A stretch of 14,376 bases of DNA, from positions 1 through 14,376 of the forward strand of contig JBBDWN010000145.1 in assembly GCA_040902855.1 (NCBI GenBank), given 5' to 3'. Both the position numbers and the translations under genes were made by a program. Under the pieces are notes generated by a model that was not told where the DNA came from, did no database searches, and was given only the letters and a program-made list of their open reading frames with translations. Position 1 is the stretch's first letter, and each line of letters opens with the position of its first letter. Shown here piece by piece: positions 1 to 6,431 of this stretch. The DNA is from DATHWB01 sp040902855. Lineage in GTDB: Bacteria; Actinomycetota; Acidimicrobiia; Spongiisociales; ZC4RG35.

Positions 1-7
1 GGGGGGA

Positions 8-30
8 CTGGCCGGGCTGTGCCCGGCCAG
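8..30. terminator. Perfect 10-bp hairpin, possible factor-independent terminator
   Basis: CTGGCCGGGC (8-17) and GCCCGGCCAG (21-30) are exact reverse complements separated by TGT. The hairpin lies between two G-runs and has no T-tract on either strand. It sits upstream of the pcrA promoter, so it most likely ends a gene lying left of the window. GC-rich hairpins without a U-tract are common terminator candidates in actinobacteria. The upstream gene is not visible, so the role is inferred. Confidence 0.5.
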
Positions 31-78
31 GGGGGCCGCCAGAGTGAGCGAACCCGAAAATCACCCGAAACCACACGC

Positions 79-109
79 TTGTGATTCCGGCCCGGCGAGC
101 GGGTAGCCT
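79..109 (+). promoter_or_regulatory. Putative leaderless promoter of pcrA
   Basis: TAGCCT (104-109) fits the actinobacterial -10 pattern TANNNT and lies 8 bases before the pcrA ATG. Transcription would therefore start at or next to the start codon. TTGTGA (79-84) is a partial -35 match, but the 19-base spacer is long. No Shine-Dalgarno sequence precedes the ATG, which agrees with a leaderless message. Confidence 0.5.
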
Positions 110-117
110 CCGTTCTG

Positions 118-2349
118 ATGCAGACCGAGTGGTTTTCGACGGAATGGCTGGCCGATGACGTGCCGGTGGACAGCCCGCTGTTCGCCGACCTCAACCCTGT
201 CCAACGCGAAGCGGTGGCCGCCACAGACGGTCCAGTCCTGGTCGTGGCCGGGGCGGGATCGGGCAAGACGCGGGTCCTCACCTATCGCATCGCCCACCTG
301 ATCCGCGATCTGCGGGTCCCATCCCAGTCCATCCTGGCGATCACCTTCACGAACAAGGCCGCCGACGAGATGAAGGAGCGGGTGGGACACCTGATCGGTG
401 GGGCAGTCAGGTCGATGTGGGTGTCCACCTTCCACTCCGCCTGCGTCCGCATCCTGCGCCGGGAGGCGGCCCGCTTCGGCTACCGCTCCGGCTTCTCGAT
501 CTACGACCAGGCCGATTCGCTGCGTCTCGTCACCCAATGCGTGAAGGATCTAGATCTCGACACGAAGCGCTTCCCGCCGAAGAACATCCAGGCCGCCATC
601 TCGAACGCCAAGAACGAACTGGTCGACTACGAGACCTTCGCCCGTTCCGAAGAGGGTTTCTATCACGAGCAGGTCGCCGACGTCTATCGCCTGTACCAGC
701 AGCGGCTGCTGGAGGCCTCAGCGATGGATTTCGACGATCTGCTGATGGTCACCGTCGAGTTGTTCGGCGCCTTCCCCGATGTGCTCGAGCAGTACCAGCA
801 ACGGTTCCGGTACATCCACGTCGACGAGTACCAGGACACGAATCGTGCCCAGTACACCCTCGTCCGCCAGCTCGCCGCGGGCCATCGCAACCTGTGCGTC
901 GTGGGGGATTCGGACCAGTCGATCTATCGCTGGCGTGGGGCGGACGTCCGCAACATCCTCGACTTCGAGAAGGACTACCCGGACGCCAGGGTGATCGTGC
1001 TGGAACAGAACTACCGCTCGACCGCGACGATCCTCGACGCCGCCAACGCCGTCATCGCCAACAACCCGCGTCGTCAGCCGAAGCGCCTGTGGAGCGACCG
1101 CGGGGCCGGCGATCTGATCGTTCGCTTCGAAGCCGAGGACGAGCACGACGAGGCGGGCTTCATCGCCGATCAGGTGGACGCGCTGATGGACGGGGGATTC
1201 TCGCCGTCCGACATCGCCGTCTTCTACCGCACCAATGCTCAATCGCGGGTCGTCGAGGACGTGTTCCTCCGTCGGGGGCTGCCGTATGCGGTGGTCGGCA
1301 ACGTCAAGTTCTACGAGCGGCGCGAGATCCGCGACGCGATGTCGTATCTGCGGAGCATCGTGAATCCGGCCGATCAGGTGGCGGTGAAGCGTGTCATCAA
1401 CTCTCCGAAGCGGGGGATCGGCGACACGACCATCGCCCACGTGGACCGTTTCGCCCAGCGTCACGGGATCACGTTCTACGAGGCGGTGGAACGTGCCGAG
1501 GAGATCGACCAGCTCAATTCGGGGGCAGTACGAAACCTCCAGGAGTTTCTGGGCGTGATGAACGTGCTCTCCGCTCGGGCGGTCGAAAGCGGGGTGGCGG
1601 GCGCTGTTCAGTCCGTGATCGAGGACACCGGGTACGCCGCCTCCCTCGAATCCGAACGTTCGATCGAGGCGCTCGGGCGTCTGGAGAACCTGCGGGAGTT
1701 GCAGTCGGTGGCGACCGAGTTCGAGTCGGTGAACGAGGGGGCGGTGATCGGTGCCGACGCTTTCGACGACCTGGACAACCTGCGCCGGCTCGAGGTGTTT
1801 TTGGAGCAGGTGTCGCTGGTGAGCGACATCGACGAGTTCGATTCCGGGGCCGGGGCGGTCACCCTCATGACGCTGCACACGGCCAAGGGTCTCGAGTTTC
1901 CCGTGGTCTTCGTCATCGGGATGGAGGACGGCATCTTTCCGCACATGCGTTCGCTGGGTGAACCGTCTGAGATGGAGGAGGAGCGTCGTCTCGCCTACGT
2001 GGGCATCACTCGCGCCCAGGATCGCCTGTATCTGACGTCGGCGTGGAACCGGACCCTGTGGGGCGCTACGAGCTACAACCCGCCCAGCCGTTTTCTCAAG
2101 GAGATCCCGGTCGACCTCACCGAAATCGCTGCCAAACGCACTCCGAAGCGGGGAACCGTCTCCGCGCCCGCCCACACTGTGAGCAGCTCTGACATCGCCG
2201 CTGGCGACCGGGTGAAGCACGACAAGTGGGGTTTCGGCACGGTCAGGGAGGTCGTCGGAAGCGGTGAGCGGGCCGAGGCCGTCGTCTCGTTCGACGACGT
2301 CGGTCGAAAACGCCTCCTCCTCGGCTGGGCCCCCCTCGCCAAAGCCTGA
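118..2349 (+). CDS. pcrA: ATP-dependent DNA helicase PcrA/UvrD1 (SF1A)
   Basis: This is a 3'-5' superfamily 1A helicase acting in nucleotide excision repair, replication restart and removal of proteins from DNA. The 743 residues show the ordered UvrD/PcrA motifs: the Q-motif region with LNPVQREAV (25-33), Walker A AGAGSGKT (44-51), TFTNKAADEM (76-85), DEYQD (236-240), GDSDQSIYRWRGA (263-275), QNYRS (297-301), TLHTAKGLEFPVV (585-597) and the motif VI region YVGITRA (627-633). The C-terminal 50 residues (about 694-743, with GDRVKHDKWGFGTV) form the small Tudor-like domain found at the end of PcrA proteins. Length is close to mycobacterial UvrD1 as I recall it. The ATG is chosen because it leads directly into the conserved N-terminus and follows a -10 element. 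The stop codon lies inside the 27-bp palindrome shared with the convergent small gene. The position before sucCD matches the usual actinobacterial order. Confidence 0.97.
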   Translation: MQTEWFSTEWLADDVPVDSPLFADLNPVQREAVAATDGPVLVVAGAGSGKTRVLTYRIAHLIRDLRVPSQSILAITFTNKAADEMKERVGHLIGGAVRSMWVSTFHSACVRILRREAARFGYRSGFSIYDQADSLRLVTQCVKDLDLDTKRFPPKNIQAAISNAKNELVDYETFARSEEGFYHEQVADVYRLYQQRLLEASAMDFDDLLMVTVELFGAFPDVLEQYQQRFRYIHVDEYQDTNRAQYTLVRQLAAGHRNLCVVGDSDQSIYRWRGADVRNILDFEKDYPDARVIVLEQNYRSTATILDAANAVIANNPRRQPKRLWSDRGAGDLIVRFEAEDEHDEAGFIADQVDALMDGGFSPSDIAVFYRTNAQSRVVEDVFLRRGLPYAVVGNVKFYERREIRDAMSYLRSIVNPADQVAVKRVINSPKRGIGDTTIAHVDRFAQRHGITFYEAVERAEEIDQLNSGAVRNLQEFLGVMNVLSARAVESGVAGAVQSVIEDTGYAASLESERSIEALGRLENLRELQSVATEFESVNEGAVIGADAFDDLDNLRRLEVFLEQVSLVSDIDEFDSGAGAVTLMTLHTAKGLEFPVVFVIGMEDGIFPHMRSLGEPSEMEEERRLAYVGITRAQDRLYLTSAWNRTLWGATSYNPPSRFLKEIPVDLTEIAAKRTPKRGTVSAPAHTVSSSDIAAGDRVKHDKWGFGTVREVVGSGERAEAVVSFDDVGRKRLLLGWAPLAKA

Positions 2350-2401
2350 ACCCTGGGCTGTAGGGGCCCTCTAGGGGCCCCTACAGCCCAGGGTTCAGGC
2401 T
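2343..2401. terminator. 27-bp perfect inverted repeat, bidirectional terminator
   Basis: Arms 2343-2369 and 2375-2401 are exact reverse complements with a 5-base loop (TCTAG, 2370-2374), and T2370/G2374 could add a wobble pair. The left arm contains the pcrA stop codon (TGA, 2347-2349). The right arm runs to the first base of the stop triplet of the convergent small gene (2401-2403). It therefore fills the whole convergent intergenic space and should act on transcripts from both sides. There is no T-tract on either strand. Confidence 0.85.
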
Positions 2402-2631
2402 CAGCGGAGGCCGAGGAGGCGTTCCAACTCGTCGATGCGTGCCTCGATGCGGTCGATTCCCTGCGCTTCACGGATCTGGCGGTTGATCCGCTCCACTTCG
2501 CCCGACCAGAAGCCGCCACCACCGGGTCCGCCTGCGCCCACTCCTTGAGACTGGGACTTGAGGAGCATGCGCTCGGCGTTGGCTAGCTGCCGCCGCCGTT
2601 CCCGCAGCTCGACTTCGAGCTGGCCGATCAT
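2401..2631 (-). CDS. Small coiled-coil protein of unknown function, coupled to tal
   Basis: I do not recognise a family. The start at 2631 gives a 76-residue product whose ATG overlaps the tal stop codon as ATGA, which indicates translational coupling; a start further upstream would run into tal. Residues 1-28 are a charged amphipathic helix (LEVELRERRRQLANAERMLL). Residues 30-40 are a glycine-rich linker (GVGAGGPGGGG). Residues 44-75 form a second heptad-like helix (EVERINRQIREAQGIDRIEA and onward) rich in Glu, Arg and Leu. The layout suggests a helical hairpin or a dimerising coiled coil, probably cytoplasmic since there is no signal peptide or membrane segment. Continuous open frame, codon use like its neighbours and the stop at the edge of the terminator palindrome support a real gene. 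A partner role with transaldolase is only inferred from the overlap. Confidence 0.7.
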   Translation of the reverse strand: MIGQLEVELRERRRQLANAERMLLKSQSQGVGAGGPGGGGFWSGEVERINRQIREAQGIDRIEARIDELERLLGLR

Positions 2632-3722
2632 CGCTGCGACTCGATGTCTTCGAGCAGATCCAGCCACGAGCCGATGAACTTCTCCACGCCCTCGTCTTCC
2701 AACTTCTGGACGACGTCGTCGTAGTCGACGCCCACATCGGCCAACTGGCCGAGGGTCACCCTCGCCGCCGCCATTTCCGCCGGACCGAAGATGTCGGGAT
2801 GGTCAGACCCGTGGTCCTGATAGGCATCGATCGTCTCCAGCGGCATCGTGTTGACAGTGTGCGGCGCCACGAGTGCATCGACGTACAGCGTGTCCGGGTA
2901 TGCCGGGTTCTTCGTCGACGTCGATGCCCACAGCGGCCGCTGGATGCGAGCGCCTACCGACGCAAGCGCCTCCCAGCGCGGTCCCCGGAAGGCCTGCAGG
3001 AACTCGTCGTAGGCGGCGAGTGCATTCGCGATCGCGGCCTTCCCGCGCAGATCGAGGGCCGTCTCGCTGCCGATCGTTTCGAGCCGGGTGTCCACCTCGC
3101 TGTCGACCCGGGAAACGAAGAAGGACGCCACCGACGCCAACTTCGACACGTCGCCGCCGACCGCCTTGAACGATTCGAGCCCCGTGAGATAGGCGTCCAT
3201 CACTTCCAGGTAGCGGTCCAGGGAGAAGATGAGCGTCACGTTGATCGAGATGCCCTCGCCGATGAGTGACGCGATCGCGGGGATGCCGGCTTTGGTAGCC
3301 GGGATCTTGACGAGGAGATTCGGTCGGTCGATCCGCTTCACCCATTCCCTGGCCTCGGCGACGCTCTGGTTGGTGTCATGCGCCAGTTCGGGATCTACCT
3401 CCACCGACACGTGACCATCGCGCCCTCCCGTTCGCTCCCATACCGGCGTCAGCGCGTCACAGGCTCGCTGAAGATCGGCCGTCATGAGGGCACCCACGAT
3501 TTCCTTGGTGGAGGCGTCACGACCGACGAGTTCGTCGAGTTGGTCGTCGTAGTCGTCCGACCCGACGATCGCCTTGGCGAAGATCGACGGGTTGGAGGTC
3601 ACACCGGTGACAGCATCGTCCGCGATGCGCCGGTCGAGCTCACCACTGTCGAGCATTCGGCGGGAAATCTGGTCGGACCAGACGGACTGGCCGGCAGCGG
3701 CAACTGCGTGAAGATTGGACAT
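2628..3722 (-). CDS. tal: Transaldolase (actinobacterial type)
   Basis: Transaldolase moves a dihydroxyacetone unit between sugar phosphates (sedoheptulose-7-P plus glyceraldehyde-3-P to erythrose-4-P plus fructose-6-P) in the non-oxidative pentose phosphate pathway. The 364-residue product follows the long actinobacterial form: GVTSNPSIF (40-48), VSVEVDPELAHDT (105-117), RPNLLVKIPATKAG (133-146) with the Schiff-base lysine at K139, GISINVTLIFSLDRY, SVASFFVSRVD, RPLWAST and a C-terminal EEGVEKF segment. The ATG at 3722 has AGGAG four bases upstream. It is oddly isolated, because actinobacterial tal usually sits with tkt, zwf and opcA, none of which are here. It forms an operon with the overlapping 76-residue gene and is divergent from the mutase-sucCD operon. 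Confidence 0.96.
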   Translation of the reverse strand: MSNLHAVAAAGQSVWSDQISRRMLDSGELDRRIADDAVTGVTSNPSIFAKAIVGSDDYDDQLDELVGRDASTKEIVGALMTADLQRACDALTPVWERTGGRDGHVSVEVDPELAHDTNQSVAEAREWVKRIDRPNLLVKIPATKAGIPAIASLIGEGISINVTLIFSLDRYLEVMDAYLTGLESFKAVGGDVSKLASVASFFVSRVDSEVDTRLETIGSETALDLRGKAAIANALAAYDEFLQAFRGPRWEALASVGARIQRPLWASTSTKNPAYPDTLYVDALVAPHTVNTMPLETIDAYQDHGSDHPDIFGPAEMAAARVTLGQLADVGVDYDDVVQKLEDEGVEKFIGSWLDLLEDIESQR

Positions 3723-3725
3723 GAT

Positions 3726-3755
3726 TCTCCTGGAACTCGTCTTGCCCCCAACCTA
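3726..3755 (-). promoter_or_regulatory. Putative tal -10 element and ribosome binding site
   Basis: On the minus strand TAGGTT (3755-3750) fits TANNNT and would give a short 5' leader of about 20 bases. AGGAG (3731-3727) lies four bases before the tal ATG and supports that start. I see no good -35 element. This promoter lies back to back with the one for the mutase-sucCD operon. Confidence 0.4.
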
Positions 3756-3767
3756 CTCCAGTCCCGA

Positions 3768-3795
3768 TTGGAGCATCCGGCGCCGTGGGTAACCT
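3768..3795 (+). promoter_or_regulatory. Putative leaderless promoter of the mutase-sucCD operon
   Basis: TTGGAG (3768-3773, 4 of 6 to TTGACA) and TAACCT (3790-3795, TANNNT) are 16 bases apart. The -10 lies 8 bases before the GTG at 3804, so the transcript would begin at the start codon. No Shine-Dalgarno sequence precedes the GTG. This is the best complete -35/-10 pair in the window. Confidence 0.55.
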
Positions 3796-3803
3796 GACAT
3801 GCC

Positions 3804-4211
3804 GTGCCCCGTCGCATCCTCATCGCCAAACCAGGCCTCGATGGCCATGACCGTGGTGCCAAGGTGATCGCCCGAGCGTTGCGCGACGCTGGGAACGAGG
3901 TCATCTACTCCGGCCTGCACCAAACCCCGGAGCAGATCGTCGAGACGGCACTGCAGGAGGACGTCGACGCTATTGGCCTGTCTTCCCTCTCGGGGGCGCA
4001 CATGGCCCTGTTCCCTCGGGTCGTCCAACTCCTCGCCGACCGGAACGCCTCCGACATCCTCGTCTTCGGCGGTGGCGTCATCCCGGACGACGACGTCGCC
4101 GAACTCGAGTCCGCCGGTCTGGCGGCCATCTTCACCCCGGGCTCACCCCTCTCCGAGATCGCCGGATGGGTCGAGCAGAACATTCGCACACGAGGAAAGG
4201 ACGCCACATGA
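3804..4211 (+). CDS. Cobalamin-binding small subunit of an acyl-CoA mutase (methylmalonyl-CoA mutase type)
   Basis: A free-standing 135-residue B12-binding domain like the C-terminus of methylmalonyl-CoA mutase or the separate small subunit of two-component mutases. It shows the base-off/His-on signature DGHDRG (DxHxxG, where His is the lower cobalt ligand) after RILIAKPGL, then the SSLSGAH segment and the GGGVIPDDD loop followed by AIFTPGSP. These adenosylcobalamin enzymes rearrange the carbon skeleton of acyl-CoAs, for example methylmalonyl-CoA to succinyl-CoA. The catalytic large subunit is not in the window. The GTG start at 3804 follows a -10 element by 8 bases; the nearby ATG at 3799 is out of frame. 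The gene ends 16 bases before sucC, whose enzyme uses succinyl-CoA. This placement fits a methylmalonyl-CoA mutase role, but isobutyryl-CoA or 2-hydroxyisobutyryl-CoA mutase small subunits look alike. Confidence 0.93.
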   Translation: MPRRILIAKPGLDGHDRGAKVIARALRDAGNEVIYSGLHQTPEQIVETALQEDVDAIGLSSLSGAHMALFPRVVQLLADRNASDILVFGGGVIPDDDVAELESAGLAAIFTPGSPLSEIAGWVEQNIRTRGKDAT

Positions 4212-4231
4212 CGGCGGAGTCCGCGTCATGA
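4208..4231 (+). other. Seven-codon mini-frame bridging the mutase gene and sucC
   Basis: ATG at 4208 overlaps the mutase stop as ATGA and encodes MTAESAS. Its TGA (4229-4231) overlaps the sucC ATG, again as ATGA. It could act as a re-initiation relay that couples the two genes, or it could be chance. Nothing else shows that it is translated. Confidence 0.2.
4216..4219 (+). promoter_or_regulatory. sucC ribosome binding site
   Basis: GGAG lies 8 bases before the ATG at 4228. This fixes the sucC start and argues against reading the frame further upstream into the mutase gene. The site lies inside a tiny reading frame, 4208-4231. Confidence 0.6.
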
Positions 4232-5451
4232 AGATTCACGAATACCAGGCAAAGCAGCTCATGGCCGAGCAGGGCATCTCCGTTCCGGCGGGCACGGTGG
4301 TCACCACGGTCGACGATGCGGTGGCCGCCGTGCGCCCACTTGTCGAGGAGTCAGGCAACCCGGTTGTCGTGGTCAAATCACAGATCCATGCCGGGGGCCG
4401 CGGCAAAGGCCGTTTCAAGGAGCACCCCGAGGTCGGCGGCGTGAACGTCGTCCTCGACGGGATCGAGGGGGGGATCGAAGCCACCGAGTCGAAGGTCCGC
4501 GAACTGGCAGCGCTGATGCTGGGCTCGACGCTCGTCACGATCCAGACGGGCGACGAAGGCAAGAAGGTCAACCGCCTGTACATCGAACAGGGCATCGACA
4601 TCGACCGGGAGCTGTATCTGTCGATCCTGCTCGACCGTTCGATCGGCCGGAACATCGTCATGGCGTCGACGGAAGGCGGCATGGAGATCGAGAAGGTCGC
4701 CGAGGAGACCCCCGAGAAGATCCTGCGCGAGGTGATCGACCCGTCAATCGGACTCGCCGGGTTTCAGGCGGCCCGGCTGGCGATCGGTCTGGCTCTGGAC
4801 GGCGACGCCGCCAAGAACTTCGTCCGTTTCGTCACCGCCCTGTCGAAAGCGGCGGAAAGCTGGGACACGGACCTGATCGAGATCAACCCGCTGGTCGTCA
4901 CCAAGGACGGGGCGGTGATTGCCCTCGACGGGAAGATGGCGTTCGACGACAACGCCCTCTTTCGCCATCCGGACGTCGAGTCGATGCGGGACGAGTCCGA
5001 GGAGGACGCCGCCGAGCTCGAGGCCAAGAAGTCCGGCCTTTCGTATATCACTCTCGACGGGACGATCGGCTGTCTCGTCAATGGCGCCGGACTCGCAATG
5101 GCGACGATGGACACGATCAAGCACGTGGGAGGCGAGCCCGCCAACTTCTTGGACGTGGGGGGCGGTGCCGACGCCGAGCAGGTGGCGACGGCGTTTCGCA
5201 TCATCACCGCCGATCCGAACGTGAGAGGCATTTTCGTGAACATCTTCGGGGGAATCATGCGCTGCGACACGATCGCCACCGGGATCGTCGAAGCGGTGAA
5301 GGAAGTGGGCCTCGAAGTGCCGCTGGTCGTCCGGCTCGAAGGCACCAACGTCGAACTCGGCAAGGAGATCATCCGCAATTCCGAGGTCGACGTGATCGCG
5401 GCGGATGACATGAAGGACGGAGCGGCGAAGATCGTGGAGCTGGCGCGATGA
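4228..5451 (+). CDS. sucC: Succinyl-CoA synthetase (ADP/GDP-forming) beta subunit
   Basis: The beta subunit carries the ATP-grasp nucleotide site and, with SucD, converts succinyl-CoA to succinate with formation of ATP or GTP in the TCA cycle. The 407 residues begin MKIHEYQAKQL. They show HAGGRGKG (54-61) in the nucleotide site, TEGGMEIEKV (148-157), LIEINPLV (216-223) for metal binding, NGAGLAMATMD (285-295), NFLDVGGGA (306-314) and FGGIMRCD (340-347) in the C-terminal domain. The extended segment with LVTIQTGDEGKKVNRLYIEQG (in 102-122) and the motifs LFRHPDV and DPSIGL resemble the proteobacterial/Bacteroidota form rather than the shorter mycobacterial or streptomycete SucC I recall. The start is set by GGAG 8 bases upstream. 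The last four bases overlap sucD, as expected for subunits made in equal amounts. Confidence 0.97.
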   Translation: MKIHEYQAKQLMAEQGISVPAGTVVTTVDDAVAAVRPLVEESGNPVVVVKSQIHAGGRGKGRFKEHPEVGGVNVVLDGIEGGIEATESKVRELAALMLGSTLVTIQTGDEGKKVNRLYIEQGIDIDRELYLSILLDRSIGRNIVMASTEGGMEIEKVAEETPEKILREVIDPSIGLAGFQAARLAIGLALDGDAAKNFVRFVTALSKAAESWDTDLIEINPLVVTKDGAVIALDGKMAFDDNALFRHPDVESMRDESEEDAAELEAKKSGLSYITLDGTIGCLVNGAGLAMATMDTIKHVGGEPANFLDVGGGADAEQVATAFRIITADPNVRGIFVNIFGGIMRCDTIATGIVEAVKEVGLEVPLVVRLEGTNVELGKEIIRNSEVDVIAADDMKDGAAKIVELAR

Positions 5452-6374
5452 GTGTGCTGATCGACACGAACACGAAGGTTCTTGTCCAGGGTCTCGGCAA
5501 GACCGGACGTTTCCACACAGACAAGGCAATCGCGTATGGCACCCGGATGGTCGGCGCCGTGCATCCGACCCGGGCAGGTTCGACGGAGTCGTTCACCGGC
5601 GAGACAGATCACAGCGGGGTCGAGGGCCGTTCGGACACCTATTCCGTGGAGGTCCCGGTCTTTGCGACGGTCCGCGATGCGGTAAAGGCGACCGGTGCGA
5701 ATGCGAGCGTCGTGTACGTGCCGCCACCGTTCGCCGCCGACGCGATCATGGAAGCGGCGGAGTCGGGTATCGAGCTGGTCATCTGCATCACCGAAGGCAT
5801 CCCGGTGGCCGACATGATCCGGGCAAAGCGCTACCTGGAGTCGAAACACACCCGGCTGGTCGGTCCGAACTGTCCGGGTGTGATCACCCCGAAAGAGTGC
5901 AAGATCGGGATCATGCCCGGCTACATCCACCAGCCCGGACGAGTTGGCGTGGTGTCCCGCTCAGGCACGCTCACCTATGAGGCTGTCCATCAGCTCACCC
6001 AGTTGGGCCTCGGTCAGACGACTGCGGTTGGAATCGGCGGCGACCCTGTGAACGGGACGAACTTCGTCGATGTTCTGCGGCTCTTCAACGACGACCCGGC
6101 GACCGAGGGTGTGATCATGATCGGCGAGATCGGTGGCACCGCCGAGGAGGAGGCCGCCGAGTTCGTGAAGTCCGAGATGAGAAAGCCGGTCGCCGGTTTC
6201 ATCGCCGGGACATCCGCTCCCCCGGGCAAGCGAATGGGTCATGCGGGGGCCATCGTGTCGGGTGGGAAGGGCACTGCGGCGGCGAAGATCGAAGCGATGC
6301 AGGCTGCAGGGATCGTGGTGGCCTCCACTCCGACCGACATGGGTACGGCGATGCTTGAGGCCCTCAACGCCTGA
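5448..6374 (+). CDS. sucD: Succinyl-CoA synthetase alpha subunit
   Basis: The alpha subunit binds CoA and carries the phosphohistidine that passes phosphate between succinyl phosphate and the nucleotide. The 308 residues show RLVGPNCPGVITP (136-148), VSRSGTLTYEAV (169-180), IGGDPVNGTNFVDVL (196-210), GEIGGTAEEEAAEF and KRMGHAGAIVSGGKGTA (261-277) with the active His at H265. The family is usually about 290 residues. The extra length lies at about 41-68, where a polar stretch (TRAGSTESFTGETDHSGVEG and onward) precedes VPVF. The N-terminal CoA loop reads QGLGKTGRFH, one residue shorter than the usual QGxTGxxGxFH. The ATG overlaps the sucC stop (ATGA). The gene ends at a convergent junction. Confidence 0.96.
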   Translation: MSVLIDTNTKVLVQGLGKTGRFHTDKAIAYGTRMVGAVHPTRAGSTESFTGETDHSGVEGRSDTYSVEVPVFATVRDAVKATGANASVVYVPPPFAADAIMEAAESGIELVICITEGIPVADMIRAKRYLESKHTRLVGPNCPGVITPKECKIGIMPGYIHQPGRVGVVSRSGTLTYEAVHQLTQLGLGQTTAVGIGGDPVNGTNFVDVLRLFNDDPATEGVIMIGEIGGTAEEEAAEFVKSEMRKPVAGFIAGTSAPPGKRMGHAGAIVSGGKGTAAAKIEAMQAAGIVVASTPTDMGTAMLEALNA

Positions 6375-6388
6375 ACTGGTGCGCGAAA

Positions 6389-6405
6389 ACCACCGTATAG
6401 GTGGT
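6389..6405. terminator. Short hairpin between convergent sucD and the DUF169 gene
   Basis: ACCACC (6389-6394) pairs with GGTGGT (6400-6405) around the loop GTATA, 15 bases after the sucD stop. A second possible stem, AACCC (6410-6414) with GGGTT (6429-6433), leads into the DUF169 stop. Both are short and lack T-tracts, so terminator function is plausible but weak. The 57-base gap (6375-6431) holds nothing else except the 12-base repeat. Confidence 0.4.
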
Positions 6406-6406
6406 G

Positions 6407-6418
6407 CTGAACCCTGGG
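6407..6418. repeat. 12-base repeat shared with the pcrA 3' end
   Basis: CTGAACCCTGGG occurs here and at 2346-2357, with its inverse at 2387-2398 in the large palindrome. All copies lie in convergent 3' regions. By chance, two roughly 50-base regions would rarely share a 12-mer. It may be one unit of a terminator-associated repeat family. Confidence 0.55.
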
Positions 6419-6431
6419 TACGCGGTTTGGG

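Noticed and set aside
417..1961. 514-codon plus-strand frame inside pcrA
   Set aside because: Out of frame with pcrA and dominated by Arg, Gly and Pro; a typical GC-rich frame shadow.
718..2220. 500-codon open frame on the minus strand inside pcrA
   Set aside because: It is the antisense shadow of a high-GC gene: no recognisable domain, abnormal composition rich in His, Arg and Val, and pcrA is unambiguous on the other strand.
3973..4227. Upstream extension of sucC
   Set aside because: It overlaps the B12-subunit gene in another frame; conserved SucC sequence starts at the ATG at 4228 with a good Shine-Dalgarno.
4764..5930. 388-codon minus-strand frame across sucC and sucD
   Set aside because: It covers two well-conserved genes in antisense and has low-complexity Ser/Ala/Pro content with no known motif.
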